Shown one piece after another: positions 16,843 through 24,728 of a stretch of DNA of 64,000 bases. The translations under genes were made by a program, and so were the position numbers. The DNA is taken from NCBI GenBank assembly GCA_964565705.1, contig CAZMGD010000003.1, positions 17,018 to 81,017 of the forward strand, in the 5' to 3' direction. The notes under the pieces are model-generated. The model was not told the DNA's origin and did no database searches. It was given only the letters and a program-made list of their open reading frames with translations. This stretch comes from CAZMGD01 sp964565705 (GTDB lineage Bacteria; Actinomycetota; Acidimicrobiia; Acidimicrobiales; Ilumatobacteraceae). The number at the start of each line of letters is the position of its first letter. Within the stretch, counting starts at the first letter, position 1.

Positions 16843-17627
16843 TGCTGGCCCAGGACGCCTTCCGCCTCGACGGCCGGTTCGCCGTCGTCACCGGCGCCGC
16901 GCAGGGCATCGGCAAGGCGATCGCGATCGCGTTCGCCGAGTACGGCGCCGATCTCGCGATCTGCGACCGCAAGGTCGAGGGAATGGAGTCGACGGCCGAG
17001 GAGATCCGCGCGCTCGGGCGGACGTGCACGGCGACCGAGCTCGACGTCCGCTCGGTCGACGGTGTCAACGAGTGGATCGGCGCGATGGGCCGCATCGACG
17101 TGCTCGTCAACAACGCCGGCGGTGGCTTCCACGCCCACTTCGACACGGTCAGCGAGAAGGGCCAGAAGGCGCTGATCGACGAGAACTTCACCAGCGTCAC
17201 GGCGTGCATCCGCGCCGCGCTGCCACACTTCACCGACGGCGGATCGATCATCAACGTGACGACCGTGGAGGCGTTCCGCGCCTCGCCCGGGTTCGGGATC
17301 TACGGGGCGATGAAGGCCGGCGTCGAGCACCTGTCCCGCACGCTCGCCCTCGAGCTGTCGCCGCGCGGCATCCGGGTCAACACGATCGCTCCCGACGGGA
17401 TCGACACCGAGGGCGAGGTCGGCCTGATGGCCGCCACCGGGTCCTCCGAGGCGTACCGGGCCCAGCTCGCGCTCGGCGCAGGCACGATCGCCGAGGCCGC
17501 GGGGCCGGCCGTGTTCCTCGCGTCGTCCGCGTCCAAGTACCTGACGGGCACGACGCTCCACGTCGATGGTGGCAGCGACGCCGCCAGGGGCTGGCGCAAG
17601 CAGCCCAACGGCTCCTGGTTCCCCTGA
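16842..17627 (+). CDS. SDR family oxidoreductase
   Basis: 261-residue classical SDR: VVTGAAQGIGKAIAIAFAEYGA (cofactor), NNAGGGFHAHFD, IINVTTVEAF (Ser is replaced by Thr in the usual catalytic-Ser strand), and YGAMKAGVEHL (Tyr-Lys). C-terminal GTTLHVDGGSDAARGW. Asp after strand 2 (AICDRK) favours NAD+. The ATG is coupled to the crotonase stop (TGATG). A two-gene operon of crotonase plus SDR suggests hydration of an enoyl-CoA followed by oxidation of the hydroxyl (inference). Other catalysis by the Thr variant cannot be excluded. Confidence 0.86.
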   Translation: MLAQDAFRLDGRFAVVTGAAQGIGKAIAIAFAEYGADLAICDRKVEGMESTAEEIRALGRTCTATELDVRSVDGVNEWIGAMGRIDVLVNNAGGGFHAHFDTVSEKGQKALIDENFTSVTACIRAALPHFTDGGSIINVTTVEAFRASPGFGIYGAMKAGVEHLSRTLALELSPRGIRVNTIAPDGIDTEGEVGLMAATGSSEAYRAQLALGAGTIAEAAGPAVFLASSASKYLTGTTLHVDGGSDAARGWRKQPNGSWFP

Positions 17628-17638
17628 TCGCGGGTCAC

Positions 17639-17678
17639 TGCCTCACCTGGATGTCGGTTTCGGCGCCGACGTGAGGCA
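17639..17678. terminator. Candidate bidirectional terminator hairpin
   Basis: TGCCTCAC (17639-17646) pairs with GTGAGGCA (17671-17678). An inner GTCGG (17653-17657) pairs with CCGAC (17666-17670). It sits in the 107-nt space between convergent genes. There is no poly-U run, as is usual in high-GC actinobacteria. Confidence 0.6.
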
Positions 17679-17734
17679 CTGCCGGTCGGGCGGCGCCGTG
17701 GTACGGAGTCAAGCCCTGACCCGCGGCGGTCGGT

Positions 17735-19303
17735 TCAGAGGCCGGCCGCGGAGCCTACGATCGTGCGGGGGTCGGCGGCCCCGCGGCGGAGTCCGTCGGC
17801 GTCGATCGTGATGGCATGGGCGTGTCCGAACTGTCCGCTGAACGCAGGCGTCTCTCGCACGCGGTGGCCTCGCGACCGCAGACCGTCGATCCAGCCCGCG
17901 GGCGCGTGACCCTCGATCGCGACGGTGTGGCCGCCGGCGGCCAGCCAGGTGTCGAAGCCGGTGCTCTCCGGCCGGGCGGGCTCCAGCACCCAGCGGGCCG
18001 CCTCGATCGCAGCAGCTGGTGATTCGCCACCGCCGAGCAGGCGCGCCGCCAGCTGGAGCAGGATCTGGGGCTGGGCGTCACCGCCCATCGTCCCGAGGAT
18101 CGCGGCCAGGCCCTGCTCCGGTCGGGTCGCGAGCACCGCGCACAGGGTGTGCGGTGGGCGACGACCCGGTGCCAGCTCGGCCGGGTGGCCCGGTTCGAGG
18201 CTGAAGCCCACCCCACGGTTGTGGAGGTTGATGCCGGTCGCCGGCTCGACCAGCCACGACCCGAACCCGGCGGCGTTGGACTGGATGAGCGATACGCCCA
18301 TGCCGCTGTCGTCGACCGTGCAGAGGTACGTGGTGTCGCCGGCACCGGATGGCGCGGTCGAGCCCGATGCCCGATCGAGGGCGATCTCACCGGCGCGGCC
18401 GCTGACCACGTCCACGAGCGCGTCGCCGTCGGCGCCGGCGTGGAGCACTGCCGGGCGATCGCGCCCGGCCGCGATGGCAGCCTCCACGAGGACGTGTGCC
18501 CACGCCGGATCGTTCGGGTCGGCCGGCAACCCGACCTCCTCGGCGAGGCGAGCGGCGCCGAGCAGGAGGTAGTTCTGCGAGTTCGGTGGAAGGCCCCAGA
18601 GCGTGTGGCCCCAGACCTCGATCGACAGCGCGGGCACCCAGTCGGCCGTCGCTCCGGCGAGGTCGGAGTCGGTGAACACACCGCCACCGAGCTCCATCAG
18701 GCCCTGCCCGAACTCGCCCCCGTAGAAGGCCTCGCCGCCGCCGGTGGCGATCGCGCGCAACGTGCGGCCGACTCCGGGCCGACGCACCCGTGCCCCGACA
18801 CGGGTTGCCTGCTCGGCCAGCTCCTGCAACTGGGCCCGTCCTGCTGCGTCGACGGCGCCGAGCGATCCGACGAGCAGGGGCGACGCGGCGAAGCCCGCGT
18901 CGGCGAGACGGATCGCCGGTGCGAGCAGCGTGGTCAGCGGCAACGAGCCGAAGCGTTCGTGGAGTGCGATCCATCCGCTGACGCACCCCGGCACCGTGAC
19001 CGACACCGGATCGAGCCGGAACGGCATCTCCCGGTGGCCGCGAGCTCGAAGTGAGGCGGCGTCGGTCCCGCTGCCGGCTCGACCGCTGCCGTTCAGCGCC
19101 GCCACGGAGCCGTCGCGGTGCACGAGCGCGAACAGGTCGCCGCCCATCCCGCACAGCCCGGGCTCGACGACCGCGATCGCGGCATTGGCGGCGATCGCGG
19201 CATCGACGGCGTTGCCCCCGAGTGCGAGCACGCCGATCCCAGCGGAGGTGGCCAGCTGATCGGCGCTGGCCACCATCCCCCCCAGCGAGCTCGCCTCGAA
19301 CAT
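17735..19303 (-). CDS. Gamma-glutamyltransferase family protein (Ntn hydrolase)
   Basis: About 522 residues. N-terminal VASADQLATSAGIGVLALGGNAVDAAIAANAAIAVVEPGLCGMGGDLFALVHRDG is typical of gamma-glutamyltranspeptidase. The autocleavage/nucleophile Thr lies in DTTYLCTVDDSGMGVSLIQSNAAGFGSW, and the substrate loop SLEPGHPAEL and GTMGGDAQPQILLQ follow. No clear signal peptide is visible, so the enzyme may be cytoplasmic. ATG 19303 is preferred to GTG 19306 because it overlaps the stop of a tiny upstream ORF (TGATG). It may act in glutathione/gamma-glutamyl or peptide-like substrate turnover; it does not look part of the catabolic regulons. Confidence 0.88.
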   Translation of the reverse strand: MFEASSLGGMVASADQLATSAGIGVLALGGNAVDAAIAANAAIAVVEPGLCGMGGDLFALVHRDGSVAALNGSGRAGSGTDAASLRARGHREMPFRLDPVSVTVPGCVSGWIALHERFGSLPLTTLLAPAIRLADAGFAASPLLVGSLGAVDAAGRAQLQELAEQATRVGARVRRPGVGRTLRAIATGGGEAFYGGEFGQGLMELGGGVFTDSDLAGATADWVPALSIEVWGHTLWGLPPNSQNYLLLGAARLAEEVGLPADPNDPAWAHVLVEAAIAAGRDRPAVLHAGADGDALVDVVSGRAGEIALDRASGSTAPSGAGDTTYLCTVDDSGMGVSLIQSNAAGFGSWLVEPATGINLHNRGVGFSLEPGHPAELAPGRRPPHTLCAVLATRPEQGLAAILGTMGGDAQPQILLQLAARLLGGGESPAAAIEAARWVLEPARPESTGFDTWLAAGGHTVAIEGHAPAGWIDGLRSRGHRVRETPAFSGQFGHAHAITIDADGLRRGAADPRTIVGSAAGL

Positions 19304-19401
19304 CACCCCGTGGTGGCCGCCGGCTGCAGCGGGGTGGGCGACACGGCGACGAACCCGTGGAAGAAGAACGCAGCGAAGGATCCGATGATGCCCCGTTTCA
19401 T
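19303..19401 (-). CDS. Small ORF (32 aa) coupled to gamma-glutamyltransferase
   Basis: A short frame, MKRGIIGSFAAFFFHGFVAV followed by SPTPLQPAATTG, with a basic start and a hydrophobic stretch of about 16 residues, like a one-pass membrane micro-protein. Its TGA overlaps the ATG of the gamma-glutamyltransferase (TGATG), the coupling pattern seen at many true genes in this window. No family is recognised and the ribosome site is weak. It may be only a leader peptide. Confidence 0.35.
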   Translation of the reverse strand: MKRGIIGSFAAFFFHGFVAVSPTPLQPAATTG

Positions 19402-19543
19402 GTGCCGCACCCTAGGTGACCGAGGCAACCCGAACCGCTGTTCCAACAACCCCGTGACACCCCGCGCGTACGGTTCGAACCAGCTTCCCCGCACGAACAC
19501 ATCGGTGCCGATCCAGATCGGCACGAACGCAGGAGTCACGACC

Positions 19544-19906
19544 ATGAATCTCGTGGTGTTGCGCGGAACGCTGTCCAGCGACCCCGTCGATCGACAGCTC
19601 GTCTCCGGCTCGACCATCTGGTCGCTGGAGGTCACGTCCCGAACGGCCGAGGGCGTGTTCAGCGCCCCGGTGGCATGGCTCGACCCGCCCCATCCGCCCC
19701 GCGTCACGAGCGGCGACGAGGTGGTCGTCGTCGGTCAGGTGCGGCGCCGCTTCTTCCGCAGCGGAGGATCGACGCAGAGCCGCACGGAGGTCGTGGCCAC
19801 CTCGGTCACGCCCGCCCGGCGCACCGCCGACGTTCGGCGCGCGCTGCAGCGGGCCCGGGCCGTGCTCGACGACCAGGTCGCCGGTGACGATGCGCCCGCC
19901 GGTTGA
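19544..19906 (+). CDS. Single-stranded-DNA-binding-protein-like (OB fold)
   Basis: 120 residues, ATG 19544 behind AGGAG (19531-19535). MNLVVLRGTLSSDPVDRQLVSG...WSLEVTSRT...VAWLDPP...GDEVVVVGQVRRRFFRSGGSTQSRTEVVATSV follows the strand order of bacterial SSB OB folds, but it lacks the acidic C-terminal tail (DDIPF type) of the main SSB. It is probably a secondary SSB-like or OB-fold protein of actinobacteria. Converges with the carboxypeptidase gene (5 nt apart). Confidence 0.75.
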   Translation: MNLVVLRGTLSSDPVDRQLVSGSTIWSLEVTSRTAEGVFSAPVAWLDPPHPPRVTSGDEVVVVGQVRRRFFRSGGSTQSRTEVVATSVTPARRTADVRRALQRARAVLDDQVAGDDAPAG

Positions 19907-19911
19907 AGCGC

Positions 19912-21009
19912 TCAGGGCTGGGCGAACGCCCAGTCCAGCAACGCCGCCGCGCCGGCCACCCGCGCTGTGGCGCTCGACGCGCCGAGCGCGGTCACGATCA
20001 CCTGCCGACCGTCGCGCTCGGCACCTCCGACGATGCTCCAGCCGGCGTCGGTGGTGTGCCCCGTCTTCACACCGTTCGCGCCGAGGTAGGACGTCAGGAG
20101 CCCGTTCGTGGCCGGGAACACCTGGCCGTGCAGCTTGGCGTCGGTGCGAGCGACGGTGCTGCGGAACGTCTCGTCCTGCATCAGCGTCGCTGCCAGTGTC
20201 GTCATGTCGCGCGCCGTCGACACGGAGAACGGAGCATCCAGGCCCACCGGGTTGGCGGCTGCGGTGCCGGTCAGCCCGAGGGCCGCCGCGGCGGCGTTCA
20301 TCTGAGCGGCGAAGGCCTCCTCGCTGCCGGCGAGGTCGATCGCGAGCGCGCGTGCCGCGTCGTTGGCACTGACGATCAGCATCGCCCTCACCAGCAGGTC
20401 GCGCGGCAGCTGCTCGCCGGCGTACAGCCCGATCGACGACTCGGTCGGGTCGGTCCGCAGGTCGGGCACGGTCACGACGTGCGTTGGGTCGCCGGCCTGC
20501 ATCACGACGTACGCGGTCAGCAGCTTCATCAAGCTGCCCACGGCCAACGGCGTGTCGGCCTCGCTGGCGGCCAGCCAGCGCCCGTTCGTGGCGTCGTAGA
20601 TCGCGTAGGCCCGGGCATCGATCGCCGGCACGTCGGTGGCAGGCGCGACCGACTCGGGGATCGGTAGGACAACGGTCGTGGCCTCGGTGATGGGCGCGGC
20701 GGTGACTCGCGTCGAGGCCGTCGCGCTGGACGCACCGGACGCCGGCACCGTCGCAGTCGTGGTCGTCGCCGGCGTCGTGGTCGTCGCCCGCGTAGCGGTC
20801 GTCGCAGACGTGGTGGTCACCGTCGTGGTCGCCGCGTCGGCGGACGAGGGCGGCGCGACCGTGATCGGCAACGTCGGCAACGTCGGCAACGTCGGCAGCG
20901 TGGCGGTCGACGTCGAGCCGTCGTGGCACGCACCGGTCGCGACGCTCAACACGACGGCCGCCAGGAGCGCACCCAACCGCGCGCGCAGCAGTGAGACCGG
21001 CCGTGGCAC
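19912..21009 (-). CDS. D-alanyl-D-alanine carboxypeptidase (peptidase S11), lipoprotein-like
   Basis: 365 residues. The N terminus has basic residues, a hydrophobic stretch and Cys28 in a weak lipobox (TGAC), so export and lipid attachment are possible. A Thr/Ala/Pro-rich linker of about 90 residues follows, starting with TLP repeated three times. Then comes the penicillin-binding fold: Ser159-Leu-Met-Lys162 (SxxK), SAND (SxN, about 209) and KTGHT (KTG box). It trims pentapeptides of cell-wall peptidoglycan on the outer face of the membrane. It stands alone on its strand, without a link to the catabolic genes. Confidence 0.88.
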   Translation of the reverse strand: MPRPVSLLRARLGALLAAVVLSVATGACHDGSTSTATLPTLPTLPTLPITVAPPSSADAATTTVTTTSATTATRATTTTPATTTTATVPASGASSATASTRVTAAPITEATTVVLPIPESVAPATDVPAIDARAYAIYDATNGRWLAASEADTPLAVGSLMKLLTAYVVMQAGDPTHVVTVPDLRTDPTESSIGLYAGEQLPRDLLVRAMLIVSANDAARALAIDLAGSEEAFAAQMNAAAAALGLTGTAAANPVGLDAPFSVSTARDMTTLAATLMQDETFRSTVARTDAKLHGQVFPATNGLLTSYLGANGVKTGHTTDAGWSIVGGAERDGRQVIVTALGASSATARVAGAAALLDWAFAQP

Positions 21010-21052
21010 GGGCGGCGACGCTATCGCTCGGGCCCGGAGCCCGGTCCGCGGC

Positions 21053-22009
21053 TCAGGCCAGGATGCTGGCGGCTGCGCGCCGGCGGTGGAAGGTCGCGTC
21101 GCCGTAGCTGCGCTGCAGTGCCCAGGCCTTCTTCATCCAGAGCTGGAGGTCGGCCTCCCACGTGTAGCCGATGCCACCGTGCACCTGCATCGTGGTCCGC
21201 GTCGTGCGGTAGGCCGCATCGCTGGCGAACGTCTTGGCCATCGACACCGAGCGGGAGGCGTTCGGGTCACCGACGGTCAGCTCCCACGCGGCGGCGTACA
21301 CCGCCGGCCGGGCGAACTCGACCTTCAGCAACGCGTCGGCGAGCAAGTGCTTGACCGCCTGGAACGAGCCGATCGGCTTGCCGAACTGCTCGCGCTGGCG
21401 GGCGTAGTCGGCGGCGATGTCGATCATCCGCTGGCTGGCACCGACCAGGTACGCGGCGGTGGCCAACGCGCCGCGGTCGAACGCGGCATCGACGTCGAAG
21501 TCGAGCGGCGTGACCGTCCCGCCCGACACCGAGGCGAGGCTGCGACCGCTGTCGATGCCGTGCGCATCGACACATTCGACATCGCGCAGCACGCCGTCAG
21601 GGGTCAGCACGATCGACGACACGGCGGCGTGGGCGACGTAGGGCGTGCCTTCGATCGCCGCAGTGGCAATCGTGTCGCCGGCGGCGATCGACGCCGCCAG
21701 CTCCGGGTCGCCGGCGAGCGCCGGGATCACCACAGCCATCGACTCGATGACCGGGCCGGGCACGGCCGCGTAGCCGAGCTGCTCGAACAGCAGGATCGCG
21801 TCGACGAAGCCGAGCCCCATCCCGCCGGCGTCCTCCGGCGCGAGCACGCCGATCACGCCCATCTCGGCGAGGTGACGCCAGAGGTCGGGGGAGTGGGCGC
21901 CGCCGCCCTCCCACAGCTCGCGCAGGTCGGCGGCGGTGAACTCGCCGGCCAACAGGTCTCGCAATCCGTCGGAGAACAGCAACTGGTCGTCGGTGAAGGC
22001 GAAGCGCAC
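21053..22009 (-). CDS. Acyl-CoA dehydrogenase, second (small) subunit, second pair
   Basis: 318 residues from GTG 22009 (MRFAFTDDQLLFSDGLRDLL), placed 2 nt after the stop of the large subunit. Motifs: GVLAPEDAGGMGLGFVDAILLFEQLG, YARQREQFGKPIGSFQAVKHLLADALL and MQVHGGIGYTWEADLQLWMKKAW. It is the counterpart of the pair at 7977-10168. The repeated GGxGYTWE end and FxxPIGxFQAVKH segments show common origin. It is predicted to form an alpha2-beta2 dehydrogenase with the neighbour. No TetR-type palindrome was seen upstream of this pair, so it may be regulated separately. Confidence 0.87.
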   Translation of the reverse strand: MRFAFTDDQLLFSDGLRDLLAGEFTAADLRELWEGGGAHSPDLWRHLAEMGVIGVLAPEDAGGMGLGFVDAILLFEQLGYAAVPGPVIESMAVVIPALAGDPELAASIAAGDTIATAAIEGTPYVAHAAVSSIVLTPDGVLRDVECVDAHGIDSGRSLASVSGGTVTPLDFDVDAAFDRGALATAAYLVGASQRMIDIAADYARQREQFGKPIGSFQAVKHLLADALLKVEFARPAVYAAAWELTVGDPNASRSVSMAKTFASDAAYRTTRTTMQVHGGIGYTWEADLQLWMKKAWALQRSYGDATFHRRRAAASILA

Positions 22010-22011
22010 CG

Positions 22012-23160
22012 TCAGACCCCCTTCGGCAGCTGGAGCACGCGGTCGGCGATGATGTTGCGCTGGATCTCGTTGGTGCCGGCGTAGATCGGGCCCGACAGCG
22101 AGAACAAGAACCCGTCCACCCAGCGCTCGTCCGGGCCCTCCAGCCGTTCCGCCTCGGGTCCGAGGATCTGGAGCGCGAGCTCGTGGATGCGCACGTCCAT
22201 CTCCGACCAGAAGATCTTGTTCAGCGACGCCTCGGCACCGATCGGACGGCCCTCGATCATCGCCGTCACCGTGCGGTACGTGTGCAGCCGGTAGCCCTCG
22301 GCCTGCATCCAGACGTCGGCGACGGCATCGGACAGCGCGGTGTCGCTGTGGTCGGCTCGCTGCTTCCAGAGCGCGACCAGCCGGTCGGCGGCGGCGGAGA
22401 AGCGAGCGGGCGAGCGCAGCGACACACCGCGCTCGAAGCCGGCGGTGGCCATCGCCACGTACCAGCCGCGGCCCTCGGCGCCGAGCAGGTTCTCGACCGG
22501 CACGCGCACGTCGTCGAAGAAGATCTCGGCGAAGCCGGTGTCGCCGTCGAGCTGGGCGATCGGCCGCACCGTGATGCCGGGCAGGTCGAGCGGACAGAGG
22601 ATGAACGTCAGGCCCTTGTGGCGCTGCGACTCCGGGTCGGTGCGGAAGATGCCGAAGCACCAGTCGGCCCACACCGCTCGCGACGCCCAGATCTTCTGGC
22701 CGTTGAGGATCCAGTCGTCCCCGTCACGGGTGGCCTTCGAACGGATCGCGGCGAGATCGCTGCCGGCGTTCGGCTCGCTCCATGCCTGGGCCCAGACGAT
22801 CTCGCTCGACGCCATCGTCGGCAAGAAGCGCGCTTTCTGCTCGTCGGTGCCGACCTCCTGGATCGTCGGGCCGAGCAGGAAGATGCCGTTCTGGTTGACC
22901 CGGCCCGGTGCACCGGCGCGGTAGTACTCCTCCTCGAAGATCAGCCACTTGATGTAGTCGGCGCCACGGCCGCCGTACTCGACGGGCCACGACACAGCGG
23001 ACCAGCCACCGTCGTGGAGCGTGCGCTCCCACTCCCGGTGCAGCGCGAACCCCACCTCCGTGTCGAAGCTCGGCAGTGGCTCGGCAGGCACGTGCTCGGC
23101 CAGCCACGCACGCGCCTCCTCCCGGAAGGCCTGTTCGTCGGCCGTGTACCTCAGATCCAT
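22012..23160 (-). CDS. Acyl-CoA dehydrogenase, first (large) subunit, second pair
   Basis: 382 residues, ATG 23160. MDLRYTADEQAFREEARAWL, VSWPVEYGGRGADYIKWLIF, WAQAWSEPNAGSDLAAIRSKATRDGDDWILNGQKIWASRA, FAEIFFDDVRVPVENLLG, and the C-terminal YAGTNEIQRNIIADRVLQLPKG. It has the full acyl-CoA dehydrogenase arrangement with FAD-binding segments. It pairs with the 21053-22009 chain. Desaturates an acyl-CoA, passing electrons to ETF (ETF genes are not in the window). Confidence 0.9.
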   Translation of the reverse strand: MDLRYTADEQAFREEARAWLAEHVPAEPLPSFDTEVGFALHREWERTLHDGGWSAVSWPVEYGGRGADYIKWLIFEEEYYRAGAPGRVNQNGIFLLGPTIQEVGTDEQKARFLPTMASSEIVWAQAWSEPNAGSDLAAIRSKATRDGDDWILNGQKIWASRAVWADWCFGIFRTDPESQRHKGLTFILCPLDLPGITVRPIAQLDGDTGFAEIFFDDVRVPVENLLGAEGRGWYVAMATAGFERGVSLRSPARFSAAADRLVALWKQRADHSDTALSDAVADVWMQAEGYRLHTYRTVTAMIEGRPIGAEASLNKIFWSEMDVRIHELALQILGPEAERLEGPDERWVDGFLFSLSGPIYAGTNEIQRNIIADRVLQLPKGV

Positions 23161-23269
23161 CGGCGGGCCAACCTACTGGCGCAGCGCGGTCGCCTCGAAC
23201 TCCACGGTTCTCAGGGAACTCACACGGAGCGTCCAGCGGCGCTTGTGGATCCCGGCCGACAGTGACGGT

Positions 23270-24187
23270 ATGGAACCGCTCGACCCTCCTCGCCACACCG
23301 TGACCGACCACCCGTCGGGCCCGCCGCTGGTGGCCCCGGGCGATGCCTCCGAGAACCTCTGGGCACCGCCGCCACCCCCGGTCGCCTCGCCGCGCACGTA
23401 CCGGCGGCGGCGCACGACAGCGCTGCTCGGCGTGTCCGCGGCGATCGCGCTGGCCGCCGGTGCGGGCGGTGGCTTCCTCGCCGCCAGCACCCAGGACCAC
23501 GGCGGATCGACGTCGATCGCCAAGGTCCAGTCGGTCAGCCTCACCTCCGGAGCGAGCATCGCCGACCTGGTGCAGTCGCTCGAGTCGTCGGTGGTGTCCG
23601 TCGACACCGAGGTGGAGGTGCGCCAGGGCCCGTTCGTCCGGCAGGGTCAGGGCGCCGGCTCTGGCATCGTGCTGGAGGGCGGCTACATCCTGACCAACGC
23701 CCACGTCGTCGCGGACGCGACCTCGATCACGGTCACGCCGGCGGGGACCGGCACCGCTCGCACCGCGACGCTCGTCGGGGCCGACACGGCCAACGACGTG
23801 GCGGTGTTGAAGGTGGACGACACCACGGGTATGACGCCGGCGACGCTCGGCGACAGCGGCGCCGCCCAGGTCGGTGACTCGGTGATCGCGATCGGCAACG
23901 CGCTCGCGCTCGAGGGCGGGCTGACGGTGACCGAGGGGATCGTCTCGGCGACCGGCCGCACCATCGAGGACGAGAACGGCACGCTGACCAACCTGATCCA
24001 GACCGACGCGGCGATCTCCTCGGGCAACTCCGGCGGCGCGCTCGTGAACACCAGCGGCGAGGTGATCGGGATGAACTCTGCAGTCGCCACGAGCAGCGGT
24101 TCGGTGTCGGCGTCCAACATCGGATTCGCCATCGCGATCAACCACGCGATGGACATCGCCGAGCAGCTGATCAACAGCGGCACCTGA
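23270..24187 (+). CDS. Trypsin-like serine protease (HtrA/DegP family) lacking PDZ
   Basis: 305 residues. Pro-rich cytoplasmic N terminus, RRRR stop-transfer at about 45-48, one membrane segment (about 50-72), then a chymotrypsin-like domain with His145 (TNAHVVADA), Asp176 (NDVAVL) and Ser254 (GNSGGAL). The catalytic domain would face the cell exterior. Most actinobacterial HtrA proteins end in one PDZ domain; here the chain stops at NHAMDIAEQLINSGT, and only 64 nt separate it from the next gene, so PDZ is truly absent. A role in surface protein quality control is likely. Confidence 0.88.
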   Translation: MEPLDPPRHTVTDHPSGPPLVAPGDASENLWAPPPPPVASPRTYRRRRTTALLGVSAAIALAAGAGGGFLAASTQDHGGSTSIAKVQSVSLTSGASIADLVQSLESSVVSVDTEVEVRQGPFVRQGQGAGSGIVLEGGYILTNAHVVADATSITVTPAGTGTARTATLVGADTANDVAVLKVDDTTGMTPATLGDSGAAQVGDSVIAIGNALALEGGLTVTEGIVSATGRTIEDENGTLTNLIQTDAAISSGNSGGALVNTSGEVIGMNSAVATSSGSVSASNIGFAIAINHAMDIAEQLINSGT

Positions 24188-24242
24188 GCCAACGGTCACG
24201 TCGCCCGGCCCGACCCGACCGCCGCGGGCGCCCGAGCCGTAG

Positions 24243-24259
24243 TCTGACGGTGTGTCAGA
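24243..24259. promoter_or_regulatory. TetR-type operator, site F (overlaps start codon)
   Basis: TCTGACG-GTG-TGTCAGA. It spans the GTG start at 24252 of the DUF35 gene. Either the transcript is leaderless and the operator covers the start point, or the true start is a later GTG (24264 or 24270). Confidence 0.72.
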
Positions 24260-24728
24260 ACGTGTGAGGGTGCCCGCGGTGGAAGGGTGGTTCACCACCC
24301 CCGCCGACGGCGACGACGAGCAACCGCAGCTGATCGGCGCGAAGTGCGTGCAGTGCGCGACCTACGTGTTCCCGCCGCGGGCCACCGGGTGCCCGAACCC
24401 GGCATGCGACAGCGATGAGCTGGCGCCGGCGCCGCTGTCGCGACGGGGCAGGGTGTGGAGCTACACCGAGAACCGGTACGCGCCGCCGCCGCCGTTCAAG
24501 GCACCGGATCCGTACGAGCCGTACGCGCTCGCCGCGGTCGAGCTCGAGGCCGAGGGACTCGTCGTGCTCGGCCAGGTGGCCGAGGGTGTGCTCGCCGCCG
24601 ACCTCACCGTCGGCATGGAGATGCAGCTCGAGATCGGCACGCTCTACAGCGACACCGACGACGACGGCAACACCGTCGACCACCTCGTCTACATGTGGGC
24701 GCCCGCGGCGCCGTTGGGAGCGAAGTGA
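24252..24728 (+). CDS. DUF35 Zn-ribbon/OB-fold protein (ChsH2/thiolase partner type)
   Basis: 158 residues. Rubredoxin-like zinc ribbon with Cys32, Cys35, Cys47 and Cys52 (C-X2-C-X11-C-X4-C), then an OB fold (GRVWSYTENRYAPPPPFKAP...ALAAVELEAEGLVVLGQVAE). DUF35 proteins partner thiolase-like lipid-transfer enzymes and bind the CoA end of acyl-CoA, as in the ChsH2-Ltp2 aldolase complex of steroid side-chain cleavage. The TGA overlaps the ATG of the next thiolase-like gene, which supports a complex. The start is uncertain (GTG 24252, 24264 or 24270) because site F covers the first. Confidence 0.88.
   Translation: MSERVRVPAVEGWFTTPADGDDEQPQLIGAKCVQCATYVFPPRATGCPNPACDSDELAPAPLSRRGRVWSYTENRYAPPPPFKAPDPYEPYALAAVELEAEGLVVLGQVAEGVLAADLTVGMEMQLEIGTLYSDTDDDGNTVDHLVYMWAPAAPLGAK

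Noticed and set aside
20869..20895. Tandem GGCAACGTC-type repeat as a DNA element
   Set aside because: It encodes the TLP-TLP-TLP linker of the carboxypeptidase and needs no other explanation.
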